DNA of 64,000 nt from Telluria aromaticivorans (GTDB lineage Bacteria; Pseudomonadota; Gammaproteobacteria; Burkholderiales; Burkholderiaceae_D): NCBI RefSeq assembly GCF_013003915.1, contig NZ_JABAIV010000002.1, positions 62,001-126,000 on the forward strand. The letters are read 5' to 3'. A model generated the notes under the pieces. That model did no database searches, had not been told where the DNA came from, and saw only the letters and a list, made by a program, of their open reading frames with translations. Position numbers and translations under genes: made by a program. This document shows, piece by piece, positions 1-9,064 of the stretch. How positions within the stretch are numbered: the stretch's first letter is position 1; the number at the start of each line of letters is the position of its first letter.

Positions 1-601
1 TCTTGCGCAGGCCGTGGATATACACTTCGACCGCGTTGCTCGAGACCTCGTCGCGCCAGCTGTACAGCTTTTCTTCGAGCTGGGCACGCGACAGCACGGC
101 GCCGGGCCGGGCCACCAGCGATTCGAGCACAGCCCATTCGCGCGCCGACAGCGAAACCGGGACGCCGTCGACCAGCACTTCGCGGGTGGCGGGATTGACC
201 GTGAGGTTCTTGTATTCGAAGATGGGTTCGGCGCGTCCGGCAGCGCGGCGCAGCAGTGCGCGGATGCGCGCCAGCATCTCATCTAAATCGTAGGGTTTGA
301 GGACGTAGTCGTCCGCACCGGCGTCCAGCCCGGCAATGCGCTGGGCCACCGAGTCGCGCGCGGTGGCGACCAGTACCGGCGTGCGGTCCTTGCGGGCGCG
401 CATGGTACGCAGCACCTCGAGGCCGTCCTTGCGCGGCAGTCCTAAATCGAGCAGCACCAGGTCATAGTTCTGGTTCTGCAGGAGGGCCGTGTCGGCCATT
501 TCGCCGTCCTTGACCCAGTCGACGGCGTAGTGCTCGGCCCTTAACAGGTCGAGCACTACTTCGCCGATCATCGTATCGTCTTCTACCAACAGTAGCCGCA
601 T
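1..601 (-). CDS. OmpR/PhoB-family response regulator (QseB/PmrA-like), 3' end outside window
   Basis: A DNA-binding response regulator of a two-component system. The N-terminal receiver domain (about residues 1-115) shows the acidic pair D8/D9, the phospho-acceptor D52 (LDLGLP), T80 and K102 (LKPYD). A winged-helix effector domain follows, and the window edge cuts it inside the recognition-helix region (NAVEVYIHGLRK), so about 200 of an expected 220 residues are visible. The ATG at 599-601 opens directly on the canonical MRLLLVEDD start. It lies 48 bp downstream of the HtrA-type protease gene on the same strand, so the two may share a transcript. A partner sensor kinase is expected beyond the window edge but cannot be seen. 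The subfamily name is inferred from overall resemblance; the family call is firm. Confidence 0.93.
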   Translation of the reverse strand, partial: MRLLLVEDDTMIGEVVLDLLRAEHYAVDWVKDGEMADTALLQNQNYDLVLLDLGLPRKDGLEVLRTMRARKDRTPVLVATARDSVAQRIAGLDAGADDYVLKPYDLDEMLARIRALLRRAAGRAEPIFEYKNLTVNPATREVLVDGVPVSLSAREWAVLESLVARPGAVLSRAQLEEKLYSWRDEVSSNAVEVYIHGLRK

Positions 602-649
602 GAATTCCCCGTTCTTGAAACACCTGCGGGCAAAGGACGCTACGCTTCC

Positions 650-2170
650 TTAACCAATCCGCACAGGAATGAAGATTCTGTCACTCCCGCGCTGGATCAG
701 CAAGGCCACTGACTTGGAGGCCTTCGCCACCACGTCGCGGACCTGGTCGAGCGAATTGACCGCCCGGCCGTTAACTGAAATAAGTACATCGCCCGGCTCG
801 ACGCCGGCAATCGCCGCCGCACCCGAGGTTTCCTCGATCACGAGGCCGGACGCGATACCGCTCTGGCGGCGCTCGATCGGCTCCAGCGGACGCAGGGCCA
901 GGCCCAGGCGCGCGCTGTTGTCGGGCGCTGCCGCCAGTTCTTCTTGCGGGCGCCTGGTCTTCTCGGCCGCATCGCCCAGGGTCGCATCGACCCGTACCAG
1001 TTTGCCGTCGCGCCAGACATCCAGCGCCACGCGTTCGCCCGGACGGGCCAGCGCAATGATACTCGGCAGGTCGCCCGAGGAGACGATCATCGTGCCGTTG
1101 ACGCGGCGGATCACGTCGCCCGACTTCAGGCCGGCGCGTTCGGCCGGGCCGCCGCGCTCGACGCTGGAGATGAGCGCGCCTTCCGGCGACTCGAGGCGGA
1201 AGGAATCGGCAAAGGCCTGGCCGACTTCCTGCACGCTGACACCGAGCTTGGCATGTTGCACCTTGCCGGTAGCGACGATCTGGTCCTTGATCTTGACCGC
1301 GACGTCGATCGGGATCGCGAACGACAGGCCCTGGTAGCCGCCGGTCTGGCTATAGATCTGCGAGTTGATGCCCACTACTTCGCCGCGGGTGTTGAACAGC
1401 GGGCCGCCCGAGTTGCCAGGGTTGACCGCGACGTCGGTCTGGATGAAGGGCACCACGCCATCCTGCAGCGAACGGCCGGTGGCGCTCACCACGCCGGCGG
1501 TGACGGTGCTTTCCAGGCCATAAGGCGAGCCGATGGCCAGCACCCATTCGCCGGCAAGCAGGGAGCGCGATTTGCCGACCGGGGCCACCGGCAGGTTCTT
1601 CGCATCGATCTTCAATACGGCCACGTCGGTGCGCGGGTCGGTGCCCAGGACCTTGGCGCGGAATTCGCGGCGGTCCTGCAGCTTGACGGTGACTTCGTCG
1701 GCGCCTTGCACCACGTGGGCGTTGGTCAGGATGACGCCGTCCGGGCTTACGATGAAGCCCGATCCGGCGCCGAAAGTGGGAGCTCCGCGGCCGCCGCCGA
1801 AGCGCGGATCCTGGAACTGTCGGAAAAAATCGTAGAGCGGATGGCCCGGCTCGACCTGCGGCGCGTTGCCGCGGTTCGCGGTCTTGGTGCCGCCCCTGAC
1901 CTGGATGTTCACCACCGCCTTGCCATGGTTGGCGGCGATGCGGGTGAAATCAGGAAGGGTGACCGTGGCGGCAGGCGTGCCCGCAGCAGGGGCGGGTGCC
2001 GGCGCGACGGCCTGCAACGGTGCAGCGACAGCGGCTGGCGCAGTTTCGGCTGCAACGTTGTTGTGGTTGACGGCAAGCGCACCGACCGCTCCGCCGACGA
2101 CGCCGGCGGCACACAGGGCCAGCGTGAGGCGTTTGGCAGTGATGGCTGTGACGGCACCTTCGTTACGCAT
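650..2170 (-). CDS. Do/HtrA-family periplasmic serine endopeptidase with two PDZ domains
   Basis: Envelope protein quality-control protease (DegP/DegQ/MucD type, 506 residues). An N-terminal hydrophobic segment (about residues 13-35) serves as signal peptide or anchor, followed by an Ala/Pro-rich linker. The trypsin-like domain has the full triad: H152 (TNAHVVQ), D182 (RTDVAVLK) and S254 (GNSGGPLF). Two PDZ domains follow at about 310-400 and 420-505. I chose the ATG at 2170 over an in-frame ATG at 2215 because AGGAG sits just before it and the signal sequence then begins properly. The gene ends 48 bp before the response-regulator gene on the same strand, which fits an envelope-stress link, although the sequence does not prove co-transcription. 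Members differ in naming (degP, degQ, mucD), so no symbol is given. Confidence 0.95.
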   Translation of the reverse strand: MRNEGAVTAITAKRLTLALCAAGVVGGAVGALAVNHNNVAAETAPAAVAAPLQAVAPAPAPAAGTPAATVTLPDFTRIAANHGKAVVNIQVRGGTKTANRGNAPQVEPGHPLYDFFRQFQDPRFGGGRGAPTFGAGSGFIVSPDGVILTNAHVVQGADEVTVKLQDRREFRAKVLGTDPRTDVAVLKIDAKNLPVAPVGKSRSLLAGEWVLAIGSPYGLESTVTAGVVSATGRSLQDGVVPFIQTDVAVNPGNSGGPLFNTRGEVVGINSQIYSQTGGYQGLSFAIPIDVAVKIKDQIVATGKVQHAKLGVSVQEVGQAFADSFRLESPEGALISSVERGGPAERAGLKSGDVIRRVNGTMIVSSGDLPSIIALARPGERVALDVWRDGKLVRVDATLGDAAEKTRRPQEELAAAPDNSARLGLALRPLEPIERRQSGIASGLVIEETSGAAAIAGVEPGDVLISVNGRAVNSLDQVRDVVAKASKSVALLIQRGSDRIFIPVRIG

Positions 2171-2280
2171 GTATGTGCTCCTGATGAAAAATGGTTGACC
2201 GATGATGGTGTCCATCGATGGTTGTATCTTCCCAAAGCTGGCTTAGACCATGCTTAAGCTGGCCTTAGGTAAGTCTTAAC

Positions 2281-2388
2281 GTAGGGTGGGCGGGTCTCCC
2301 GCCCGCGCGTTCAAATCACGGTGATGAACACGCTCCGTGGTTTATCCACGTTCGTTGAACGCGTGGGCGGCGAAGCCGCCCACCCTAC
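2281..2388. repeat. Palindromic intergenic repeat, family copy 1
   Basis: A 108-bp element that starts GTAGGGTGGGCGGG and ends GCCGCCCACCCTAC, so its ends are inverted repeats. Each end also forms its own small hairpin (GGGCGGG/CCCGCCC and GGGCGGCGAAGCCGCCC). The middle, about 50 bp, is not conserved except for the TTGAACGCG motif before the right end. Related copies lie near 9.7, 44.2, 52.7 and 58.9 kb, all intergenic. Confidence 0.85.
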
Positions 2389-2401
2389 GAACCCCAATCG
2401 T

Positions 2402-2430
2402 CAAAAAGGGCGCCCCTCGGGACGCCCTCT
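2402..2430 (-). terminator. Rho-independent terminator of the hsp20 gene
   Basis: On the minus strand a GC-rich hairpin (AGGGCGTCCC, loop GAG, GGGCGCCCT) is followed by TTTTT. It begins about 20 bp after the stop codon of the Hsp20 gene. Confidence 0.85.
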
Positions 2431-2449
2431 TTCACACTACTGCCCTGCC

Positions 2450-2908
2450 TTAAGCGGCGTCGCGCTGTTCCAGCGTCTGCACGTTGGAGACCGCGCCGCT
2501 GGCATCGCCAATGTTGATCTTGCGCGGCTTGAAGGCCTCAGGCACTTCGCGCACCAGTTCGATGGTGAGCATGCCGTTATCGAACGAGGCGCTGGTGACC
2601 TTCACGTGGTTCGCCAGCTGGAAGCGCTGCTCGAAATCGCGGGCGGCGATGCCGCGGTGCAGGAAGGTATGCTGGGTCTCGTCTTTCTGCTTGCGGCCGG
2701 TGACGTGCAGGGTGTCACGCTCGGTGATGATTTCCACTTCGTCGCGGGTGAAGCCGGCCAGCGCCATCACGATGCGGTATTGGTCTTCGCTCACCAGTTC
2801 GATGTTGTACGGAGGGTAGCTTGGCTCGCCGCGCTGCTCGAGCAATGTGGCCAGGCGATCGAAACCGATGGCGGAACGGTACAGGGGAGTCAGGTCGAAA
2901 GTACGCAT
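2450..2908 (-). CDS. Hsp20/alpha-crystallin small heat-shock protein (IbpA-like)
   Basis: ATP-independent holdase chaperone that binds unfolding proteins in the cytoplasm. It has 152 residues, the usual IbpA length. The N-terminal MRTFDLTPLYRSAIGFDRL matches the IbpA/IbpB start; the alpha-crystallin domain spans about residues 35-125 and includes the typical VALAGFxxDEVEI-like strand (seen as MALAGFTRDEVEI). A C-terminal KPRKINIG supplies the I-x-I-type oligomerisation motif. The gene is monocistronic, with a sigma-32-like promoter, a leader that can fold as a ROSE thermometer, and a terminator directly after the stop. Symbol ibpA is plausible but is left blank because paralogues cannot be excluded. 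Confidence 0.93.
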   Translation of the reverse strand: MRTFDLTPLYRSAIGFDRLATLLEQRGEPSYPPYNIELVSEDQYRIVMALAGFTRDEVEIITERDTLHVTGRKQKDETQHTFLHRGIAARDFEQRFQLANHVKVTSASFDNGMLTIELVREVPEAFKPRKINIGDASGAVSNVQTLEQRDAA

Positions 2909-2972
2909 GGTAAGTATCCTTGTGATTTAAGCGATAAGTTGCCGGACCTCATCGTGAGCATCCGGTGACTCC
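2909..2972 (-). promoter_or_regulatory. ROSE-like RNA thermometer in the hsp20 leader
   Basis: In the minus-strand leader the Shine-Dalgarno AGGA (2917-2920) can pair with TCGCT (2930-2934), giving U-A, C-G, C-G and U-A pairs with one bulged G. This is the UYGCU/AGGA arrangement that defines ROSE elements of small heat-shock genes. The flanking TATC/GATA extends the stem. An upstream hairpin (2942-2965, CCGGA...TCCGG with inner CTCA/TGAG) completes the multi-stem leader typical of the class. The pairing is read directly from the sequence; temperature control is inferred from known ROSE elements. Confidence 0.75.
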
Positions 2973-2973
2973 A

Positions 2974-3002
2974 ATCTAGTGCCATGCCAGGCCAGTTTCA
3001 AG
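2974..3002 (-). promoter_or_regulatory. Sigma-32-like heat-shock promoter of hsp20
   Basis: The minus strand reads CTTGAAA (2996-3002), an exact sigma-32 -35 box, then a 14-bp spacer and CACTAGAT (2974-2981) as a weak -10 (consensus CCCCATNT). Its position just upstream of the ROSE-like leader supports the call; the -10 match is poor. Confidence 0.55.
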
Positions 3003-3181
3003 GCATACGAAATATCGATTTTTAGGCAATTTTGCAAATTTTATTTGCATCGATATCGCACGATGGATCCAGGCCCAATGCTGTCGCTGCCTTGCGCTGG
3101 TTGCGCCCGTTTCACACCCCACCCGCACGCGATTCGCGGATCTGCGCTACCGTGGCGGCCACAACCACGACCCTTGTTCCC

Positions 3182-4291
3182 ATGTTCTCGATTGTCCTCA
3201 ACATCATCGGCACCCTGCTCCACCTGTACGTCACTGCCCGCCTGTATTCGATCGACGCGATCCGCAGCCGCATCCCGGCGCGAGCGTGGATCGTGGGCGC
3301 GCTCCTTGTCTGGCTGGTGTATTTCGCCGGCGTGCGTATCGGCGACGAAGCCCTCGACTGGCGCTGGTGGCCGGGACAGTTCGCGCTGACCTGGCTCGGC
3401 ATCCTGTTCGTGATGGCGCTGCCCCTGCTTGCCGCCGACCTGCTCACCGGCTTCGGCTTCTGGTGGCGCGCGCATGCGCAGAAAGTACGGGCGAGCGCCG
3501 CCATCGCCGGCCTGCTGCTGGCCGCCTTCGCCCTGTTCCAGGGCATGCGCGCCCCGGTCATCGTCGAGCAGGAAGTCGTGCTGAAGAACCTGCCGCAAGC
3601 GCTCGACGGCACCGTCATCGTGGCGGTCAGCGACATCCATCTCGGCGCCCAGCGCCGCTCGGCATGGCTGGCGCGGCGCGTGGAGCAGATCAATGCGCTG
3701 CAGCCCGCGGCGGTGCTGATGCTGGGCGACCAGGTCGAGGACAATCCGGTCGGCGAAGCGCAACTGGCCCCTACCCTGCGCGCCCTGGACGCGCCGCTCG
3801 GCGTGTGGGCGGTGACCGGCAACCACGAGTTTTACGGCGATGCCGAAACGACGGTGCGCGAGTTCGAGGAAGGCGGCGTGCGCTGGCTGCGCGACCGCCA
3901 GGTGGAGCTCGCCCCGGGCCTGGTGCTGGCGGGGATCGAGGATATCGGCGCGGCCATGCGCCGCGGCGGCAGCCTGACCGGCGGCCTGGCGCGCACGCTG
4001 TCCACGCCTGGCGGCACGGCGACCATCCTGATGTCGCACATCCCGGCCGGCGCCGTGATCGACGAAGCGCGCGCACGCGGCGTCGACCTGATGCTGTCCG
4101 GGCACACCCACGGCGGCCAGATCTGGCCATTCAGCTATGCGGTGCAGAGCCGCTTCCCGAAATACATCGGTGCGCATGACATCGCAGGAATGACCCTGTA
4201 CGTCACGCGCGGCGCCGGCAGCTGGGGCCCGCGCATGCGCCTGTGGCAGCCGGGAGAGATCATCAAGCTGACGCTGCGCGCGCCGCGCTGA
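3182..4291 (+). CDS. Membrane-anchored metallophosphoesterase (YkuE/YaeI-like)
   Basis: Calcineurin-like phosphoesterase of 369 residues with an N-terminal membrane part. Four hydrophobic segments lie within about the first 125 residues, and the catalytic domain follows. Metal and catalytic motifs are all present: D151-x-H153 (SDIHLG), D183 (LGDQVED), N214-H215 (GNHEF) and the C-terminal GHTHGGQ with H308. The family hydrolyses phosphoesters such as the lipid A precursor UDP-diacylglucosamine or other lipids; the actual substrate cannot be read here. An in-frame ATG exists at 3032, but the stretch from there to 3182 encodes a Pro/Arg-rich segment unlike the family and overlaps the hsp20 promoter region, so 3182 is preferred although no strong ribosome-binding site is seen. 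Confidence 0.88.
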   Translation: MFSIVLNIIGTLLHLYVTARLYSIDAIRSRIPARAWIVGALLVWLVYFAGVRIGDEALDWRWWPGQFALTWLGILFVMALPLLAADLLTGFGFWWRAHAQKVRASAAIAGLLLAAFALFQGMRAPVIVEQEVVLKNLPQALDGTVIVAVSDIHLGAQRRSAWLARRVEQINALQPAAVLMLGDQVEDNPVGEAQLAPTLRALDAPLGVWAVTGNHEFYGDAETTVREFEEGGVRWLRDRQVELAPGLVLAGIEDIGAAMRRGGSLTGGLARTLSTPGGTATILMSHIPAGAVIDEARARGVDLMLSGHTHGGQIWPFSYAVQSRFPKYIGAHDIAGMTLYVTRGAGSWGPRMRLWQPGEIIKLTLRAPR

Positions 4292-4297
4292 GGTGCC

Positions 4298-6601
4298 TCA
4301 GAGCTCCCACTGCAGCTTGACGGTCAGCGACTTGCTGCGCGTGGCGGCCAGCGGCGACTTGTCATCCACATAGCCGGCCGACACCGAGCGCCCGTGGCGC
4401 CACAGGTGGCGGTACAGCAGCGAGCGGTGTACCTGGCGCTCGCTCCAGGCCTCGAGCTGGGTGACGCCGTCGTCGCGCCGCGCCGCCCAGGTGTTCTGGG
4501 CCAGCAGCCGTAGCGAGTCGCGCGGGGTAAAGTGCAGCATCGCGAGCGAGCGCCAGGCGTTGTCGGCAAAGGCCGGGTGGCCCAGGGTGCCCTGCACCCA
4601 GGTGCGGTTCCAGTGCTGGTCGAGTTCCAGCGCCCAGCCGCGCTGCAGCGGAAAGCGCAGGCCGACGTCGAGCGCCAGGTTGCCGCCCGGGCCGACGCGG
4701 TCGGCATCCACATCCAGCTGGCGCCCGAGCGTGACTTCGGCTGCGATCTTCGACACCCACGGAAACGGCGCCGTCTCGACGCCGAAGTGCAGTGCGCGCG
4801 TGTCGTGCAGCCTGCCGCCGCGGCGCCCGCGCTGGTGGTCGAACCCGAGCTGGGTCCAGAACTTGGTCTGGTGGGGCGCCGATATCCAGAATCCCGGCCG
4901 CAGCTTGCGCTCGACCACTTCGTTGCCCGGCTGGCCGGAGAGCGCATCGCCGAGCGTGCGCGTCTCGTGCACTCCCAGGTGCGCCTCGAATTGGTACAGC
5001 TCCAGGCCCCCCACCCGCTGTTGCCCGAGGATCCGGTTCAGGTCGATATCCATCTTGACGATACCGGCCTGCGGCACGAAACCGTTATCGTTGACAAAGC
5101 CCGGCCCGATAGCTTCAATCGCGAATTCGTTCCACCAAGCTTCCGAACTGTGGAGGTATTTGGCCTGCAGGTAGGCGCCGCTGCGGCGCGCGCTGCGAAC
5201 CGGCAGCATCGCCTCGTCGAAGCCGGACGTGGTCCGCGAATGCATCGCGGTGACCGTGACCTGGCGCTGCCCCTCCTCGCCGCCGCCGCGCCACTGGCCA
5301 TCGGCGCCGACCACCTCGTTGGCACCGAGCCCGCCGTAGGCGCGCTGCGAGGCAAAGGCGCCCAGCAGCAGCCCTTCGCCGTGCCAGCGCGCCCGCCACA
5401 GGCTGGCCAGCGTGGAGCGCAGCTGCACATACTCGAGGGTTTCGTAAGGGCGGCCGCGCAGCACCAGCCCGCCCTCCTGGTCGCGCAGGCTCATGGCGGT
5501 GGCATCGGCGCCCGCCGACCGCCAGGTGGCGCGCAGGCCCCAGGCCGGATCGCTCACCGTGCGCGAATAAAAGGCCGGCAGCGGCAGGCCCAGCACGTCC
5601 GCACTCTCCAGGAAGAAGCCGCGCTTTTCGGGGAGGCTCAGGGCGATATTGCCGGCGCCCTGGGATACCGGCTGGTCGACCTCTACTTGCGAATAATCGG
5701 GGTTGATGGTGGCATTGAACACCCAGTCGGCACGCGGGCGGGCGTTGATCTCGAGGCCAAGGTCGGCCGAACGCCCCCGCTGGCGCAGGGCGCCGTTTGC
5801 AGTACGGTCGCCGCGCATCGTGAGTTCGGGACGCAGTTCGAAGAAGCGCCGGTCGCGCGCCGCGGCGACCGTGCCATCCATGCCCTCGACCGGCTGCAGG
5901 AAAGCCAGGTGGCTCAGCGCATCGGTGCGCAGGGGAGCGCTGACCAGCATGGAGCCGCCTGCATGCGGGATGCTGCGCTCGACCATGACACGCCACTGCT
6001 TGCCGCCGGCATAGGGAAAGCGCAGGTTCGACAGCGGCCAGCGCACTTCCATGCTATAGCCGTCCTGCAGCCGGATCACGGCGGCGTCGATGGGAAAGTC
6101 GGGCCCCAGGTCGGACTCGTCGTCGGCGGCGCGGTGCAGGCCGTCGCTGAGGACGCCGGCGAGGTTCACGCGCACGAACTGGGCGGCGCGCCCATGGCCG
6201 ACCGGATCGATCCAGATGCCGATGAAGTCCTGGTCCACGTCCACCTTGTCGCGTCGCGCCAGCGAGCCGCGCATCGCGGCCGGCGCATCGTCCCAGGCGC
6301 GGATGCCGAAGACGAGGGCGTCATCGGTGGCCAGCAGCCTGGCCTCGGTGCGCACGCCTTCCGGCAGAGGCTTGCCGTCGCGCGGCGCGTGCTTATGGAA
6401 GGCCTGGTAGGCAGGCGCGCCCTGCCAGGCCGGTTCGTCGAGCCGGCCGTCGACCACGGGCGCAGGCATGCCGGCGATGCGCATGGCGCGCATGCGCTGG
6501 CGTGGTTCGCCGCTCTCGACGGGAAGCTGCGCGCCGGCGTCGGCCGCAGCTAGTACGCCTGACAGCAACAGGCCTGGGACTTTCAACAGAAGGGTGGGCA
6601 C
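4298..6601 (-). CDS. DUF5916-family protein with N-terminal CBM9-like domain, predicted outer-membrane barrel
   Basis: A 767-residue secreted protein. A signal peptide (about residues 1-24, ending AGAQ) precedes a CBM9-like carbohydrate-binding domain (about 45-220; VVDGRLDEPAWQGA and DVDQDFIGIWIDP are typical of DUF5916 partners). The rest, DUF5916, has many alternating aromatic/polar strands and ends in a strand closing KLQWEL, as expected for a beta-barrel outer-membrane protein. Family members often accompany peptidases or TonB systems, but no such partner is adjacent here. It is convergent with the metallophosphoesterase gene (6 bp between stops). The function is unknown; only the domain architecture and location are supported. 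Confidence 0.85.
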   Translation of the reverse strand: MPTLLLKVPGLLLSGVLAAADAGAQLPVESGEPRQRMRAMRIAGMPAPVVDGRLDEPAWQGAPAYQAFHKHAPRDGKPLPEGVRTEARLLATDDALVFGIRAWDDAPAAMRGSLARRDKVDVDQDFIGIWIDPVGHGRAAQFVRVNLAGVLSDGLHRAADDESDLGPDFPIDAAVIRLQDGYSMEVRWPLSNLRFPYAGGKQWRVMVERSIPHAGGSMLVSAPLRTDALSHLAFLQPVEGMDGTVAAARDRRFFELRPELTMRGDRTANGALRQRGRSADLGLEINARPRADWVFNATINPDYSQVEVDQPVSQGAGNIALSLPEKRGFFLESADVLGLPLPAFYSRTVSDPAWGLRATWRSAGADATAMSLRDQEGGLVLRGRPYETLEYVQLRSTLASLWRARWHGEGLLLGAFASQRAYGGLGANEVVGADGQWRGGGEEGQRQVTVTAMHSRTTSGFDEAMLPVRSARRSGAYLQAKYLHSSEAWWNEFAIEAIGPGFVNDNGFVPQAGIVKMDIDLNRILGQQRVGGLELYQFEAHLGVHETRTLGDALSGQPGNEVVERKLRPGFWISAPHQTKFWTQLGFDHQRGRRGGRLHDTRALHFGVETAPFPWVSKIAAEVTLGRQLDVDADRVGPGGNLALDVGLRFPLQRGWALELDQHWNRTWVQGTLGHPAFADNAWRSLAMLHFTPRDSLRLLAQNTWAARRDDGVTQLEAWSERQVHRSLLYRHLWRHGRSVSAGYVDDKSPLAATRSKSLTVKLQWEL

Positions 6602-6679
6602 GCCGCAACAATGAACCGCTCAGCCAAGGGGAGCGGAGTGTAGCATGGTCATATTGCAAGATCTACACTGCGAAAGCGC

Positions 6680-9064
6680 TCAGTCCTGCAGCCGCGCCCC
6701 GCTGCAGACCATCTCCTGCAGCGTTTCCTGCGACAGCGCCGGACTGAAATAAAAGCCCTGCATCTGGTCGCAATCGTGGTCGCGCAGGAAGGCGAGCTGC
6801 TCGCGCGTCTCGACGCCTTCGGCGATCACCCTCATCTTCAGGTTGTGCCCGAGCGCGATGATGGCGCGGGTGATGACGGCATGTCCGTCATGGACGACGT
6901 CGCCCAGGAAGGAGCGGTCGATCTTGATGAAATCGACCGGGAATTTCTGCAGGTAGCTCAGGCTGGAGTAGCCGGTGCCGAAGTCGTCGATCGACAGGCG
7001 CACGCCGAGCGCCTTGAGTTGCGCCAGCGCTTCCATGGCGTCGTTGGGCTGGTCCATCAGCTGGCTTTCGGTCACTTCGAGCTCGAGGCTGCGCGGCTCC
7101 ACCCCGTGGCGCTCCAGGGTGTGCGCCAGCCGCTCGGCGAAGTCGCGCTGGCGCAGCTGGCGCGCCGACAGGTTGACCGAGATGATGAAGTCCTCGGCAC
7201 CCAGGGCGCGCAGCGCCTTGAGGGCCCCACAGGCCTCGTCGATCACCCATTCGCCCATCGGCACGATCAGCCCGGTCTCTTCGGCCACCGGGATGAAGCG
7301 GTCAGGCAGGATGGTGCCCTCGACCGGGTGCTTCCAGCGCACCAGCGCCTCGGCCCCGACCACCTTGCCGGTCTTGAGATCCACCTTCGGCTGGTAGCCC
7401 AGTACCAGCTCGTGTTCCCGGATTGCCCGGCCCAGGTTCGCTTCCAGCATCAGGTGCTCGTGCACGATCTGGTTCAGGCGGGCGGAATAGAACTGGAAGT
7501 TGTTCTTGCCGAGTGTTTTCGCGTGGTACATCGCGGCATCGGCGGCGCGCATGACTTTCTCGGCGCTGTCGCCGTCGTCGGGGAACACGCTCACGCCGAT
7601 GCTGGCGCCGGGCCTGATTTCATGCCCGTCCCAGGTGATCGGTGCATTCACGCTGCGGCGCGCCCGCTCGACCAGGTCGGCGATGCGGTCGTGGCTGGGC
7701 TGGTTACAGATGACCAGCACGAACTCGTCCCCGCCGACCCGGGCGACGGTGTCGTCGTCGCGCATGTTCTCGCGCAGCCGGCCCGCCACCTCGCGCAGCA
7801 CCAGGTCGCCCGCGTCGTGGCCGAAGTTGTCGTTGATATGCTTGAAGTTGTCCAGGTCGAGGAAGGCCAATGCGCCAAGCGTCTTGTTCTTGACCGCGAA
7901 ATCGACCGCGGTTTTCAGGCGCTCGTGCAGCAGCGTGCGGTTGGCCAGCCCCGTGAGCGGGTCGTGGTGGGCCATGTGGTGCAGGCGGCGCTCGTAATGG
8001 CGCGCCTCGGTGATGTCGTTGATCACCCCGACGAAGTGGGTGACCTCGCCGTCGACATTGGCCACCGGGTCGATGCGCAGGTCGTTCCAGAAGATCTCGC
8101 CGTTCTTGCGCCGGTTGCGCAGCACCGAACGCACGCTTTCCTTGCGCTTGAGCGCTGCGCTGATGCGCTGGTGTTCATGCGTGTCGCAGTTCTCAACCCG
8201 CATGAAGCGCGGATCGCGCCCCTTGATCTCGGCCAGTTCGTAGCCGGTGAGCTGCTCGAAGGCCGGATTGACGTATTCGATGCGGTGCTCGCCTTCCTCG
8301 CAATGGGTGATGACGATGGCGTTGATGCTCGAATAGATGGCGCGTTCGCGCACCCGAAGGCCGTGCTCGGCATGCTTGCGCGCTGTGATGTCGAGCCCGG
8401 TGCCGACGACGGCGGCCAGGCTACCCAGGCTGGTGCGGGCACAATGGAACAGGAAGGTGGTGCGCTTGCCGTTTTTGCCGACCAGCTCGGCTTCGTGCGA
8501 GGACCCGCCATCTTCGAAGGCGCTGAGGATCTTGGCCAGGATGGCGGGACGGTCGACCTCGTCGAAAAAGAACTGGACGTCGGAGGTCGGCATTTCTTCG
8601 CTCGACATTTCCAGCGCATCTTCGAGCTGGTGGTTCCACAGCAGCAGGTGGCCGCTTTGGTCGATGACGTAGAACACGCACGGCAGCGCGTCGATGAATT
8701 CGGCAACCGGGAGATCCTGGATCAGCGCGTAGCGCGGCTGGGCCTGGCCGGGACGGGGAATCACGATGACGCTGAAGGTGCCAGGCTGGTCGGGGTCGAA
8801 GGACTGCTCGGCCACCAGCACGCGCACCGCCAGCCTGCGGCCGTCGGCGCATTTCAGGATGCCCTCGGTCTCGATGTCGGCACGCTGGGCGATCGTTGGC
8901 GCCGGCCCGGGCGGGTCGTCGAATTCGATGATCGAGTCGAGCGTGCCGCCGTTGATGTCCGCCACGCTATAGCCGGCGAGCTTCTCGCAAGCCTTGTTCC
9001 AGCTCGACAGCTTGCCCGCCGCATCGACCACGAATACTGCCAAGGGCATGGGTGAGAGGTTCAC
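6680..9064 (-). CDS. PAS-PAS-PAS-GGDEF-EAL cyclic-di-GMP signalling protein
   Basis: A soluble 794-residue protein with no obvious membrane segment. Three PAS-like domains (about 1-110, 120-230 and 240-365) precede a GGDEF domain (about 370-535, intact GGDEF at residue 444) and an EAL domain (about 545-790, intact EAL at 572 in GAEALVRW; DDFGTGYSSL also present). By family knowledge GGDEF makes and EAL degrades cyclic di-GMP. Because both signature motifs are intact, either or both activities are possible. The PAS domains suggest a cytoplasmic ligand, redox or light cue. The gene stands alone, with about 80 bp to the divergently oriented gene upstream of the DUF5916 start and arfB on the other side. 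Confidence 0.95.
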   Translation of the reverse strand: MNLSPMPLAVFVVDAAGKLSSWNKACEKLAGYSVADINGGTLDSIIEFDDPPGPAPTIAQRADIETEGILKCADGRRLAVRVLVAEQSFDPDQPGTFSVIVIPRPGQAQPRYALIQDLPVAEFIDALPCVFYVIDQSGHLLLWNHQLEDALEMSSEEMPTSDVQFFFDEVDRPAILAKILSAFEDGGSSHEAELVGKNGKRTTFLFHCARTSLGSLAAVVGTGLDITARKHAEHGLRVRERAIYSSINAIVITHCEEGEHRIEYVNPAFEQLTGYELAEIKGRDPRFMRVENCDTHEHQRISAALKRKESVRSVLRNRRKNGEIFWNDLRIDPVANVDGEVTHFVGVINDITEARHYERRLHHMAHHDPLTGLANRTLLHERLKTAVDFAVKNKTLGALAFLDLDNFKHINDNFGHDAGDLVLREVAGRLRENMRDDDTVARVGGDEFVLVICNQPSHDRIADLVERARRSVNAPITWDGHEIRPGASIGVSVFPDDGDSAEKVMRAADAAMYHAKTLGKNNFQFYSARLNQIVHEHLMLEANLGRAIREHELVLGYQPKVDLKTGKVVGAEALVRWKHPVEGTILPDRFIPVAEETGLIVPMGEWVIDEACGALKALRALGAEDFIISVNLSARQLRQRDFAERLAHTLERHGVEPRSLELEVTESQLMDQPNDAMEALAQLKALGVRLSIDDFGTGYSSLSYLQKFPVDFIKIDRSFLGDVVHDGHAVITRAIIALGHNLKMRVIAEGVETREQLAFLRDHDCDQMQGFYFSPALSQETLQEMVCSGARLQD

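Noticed and set aside
650..2215. Longer start of the HtrA-type protease at 2215
   Set aside because: The ATG at 2170 has AGGAG in the right place and begins the signal sequence; the 15 extra residues have no role.
6776..9055. A 759-codon plus-strand frame opposite the PAS-GGDEF-EAL gene
   Set aside because: Antisense shadow; the minus-strand frame has intact GGDEF and EAL motifs.
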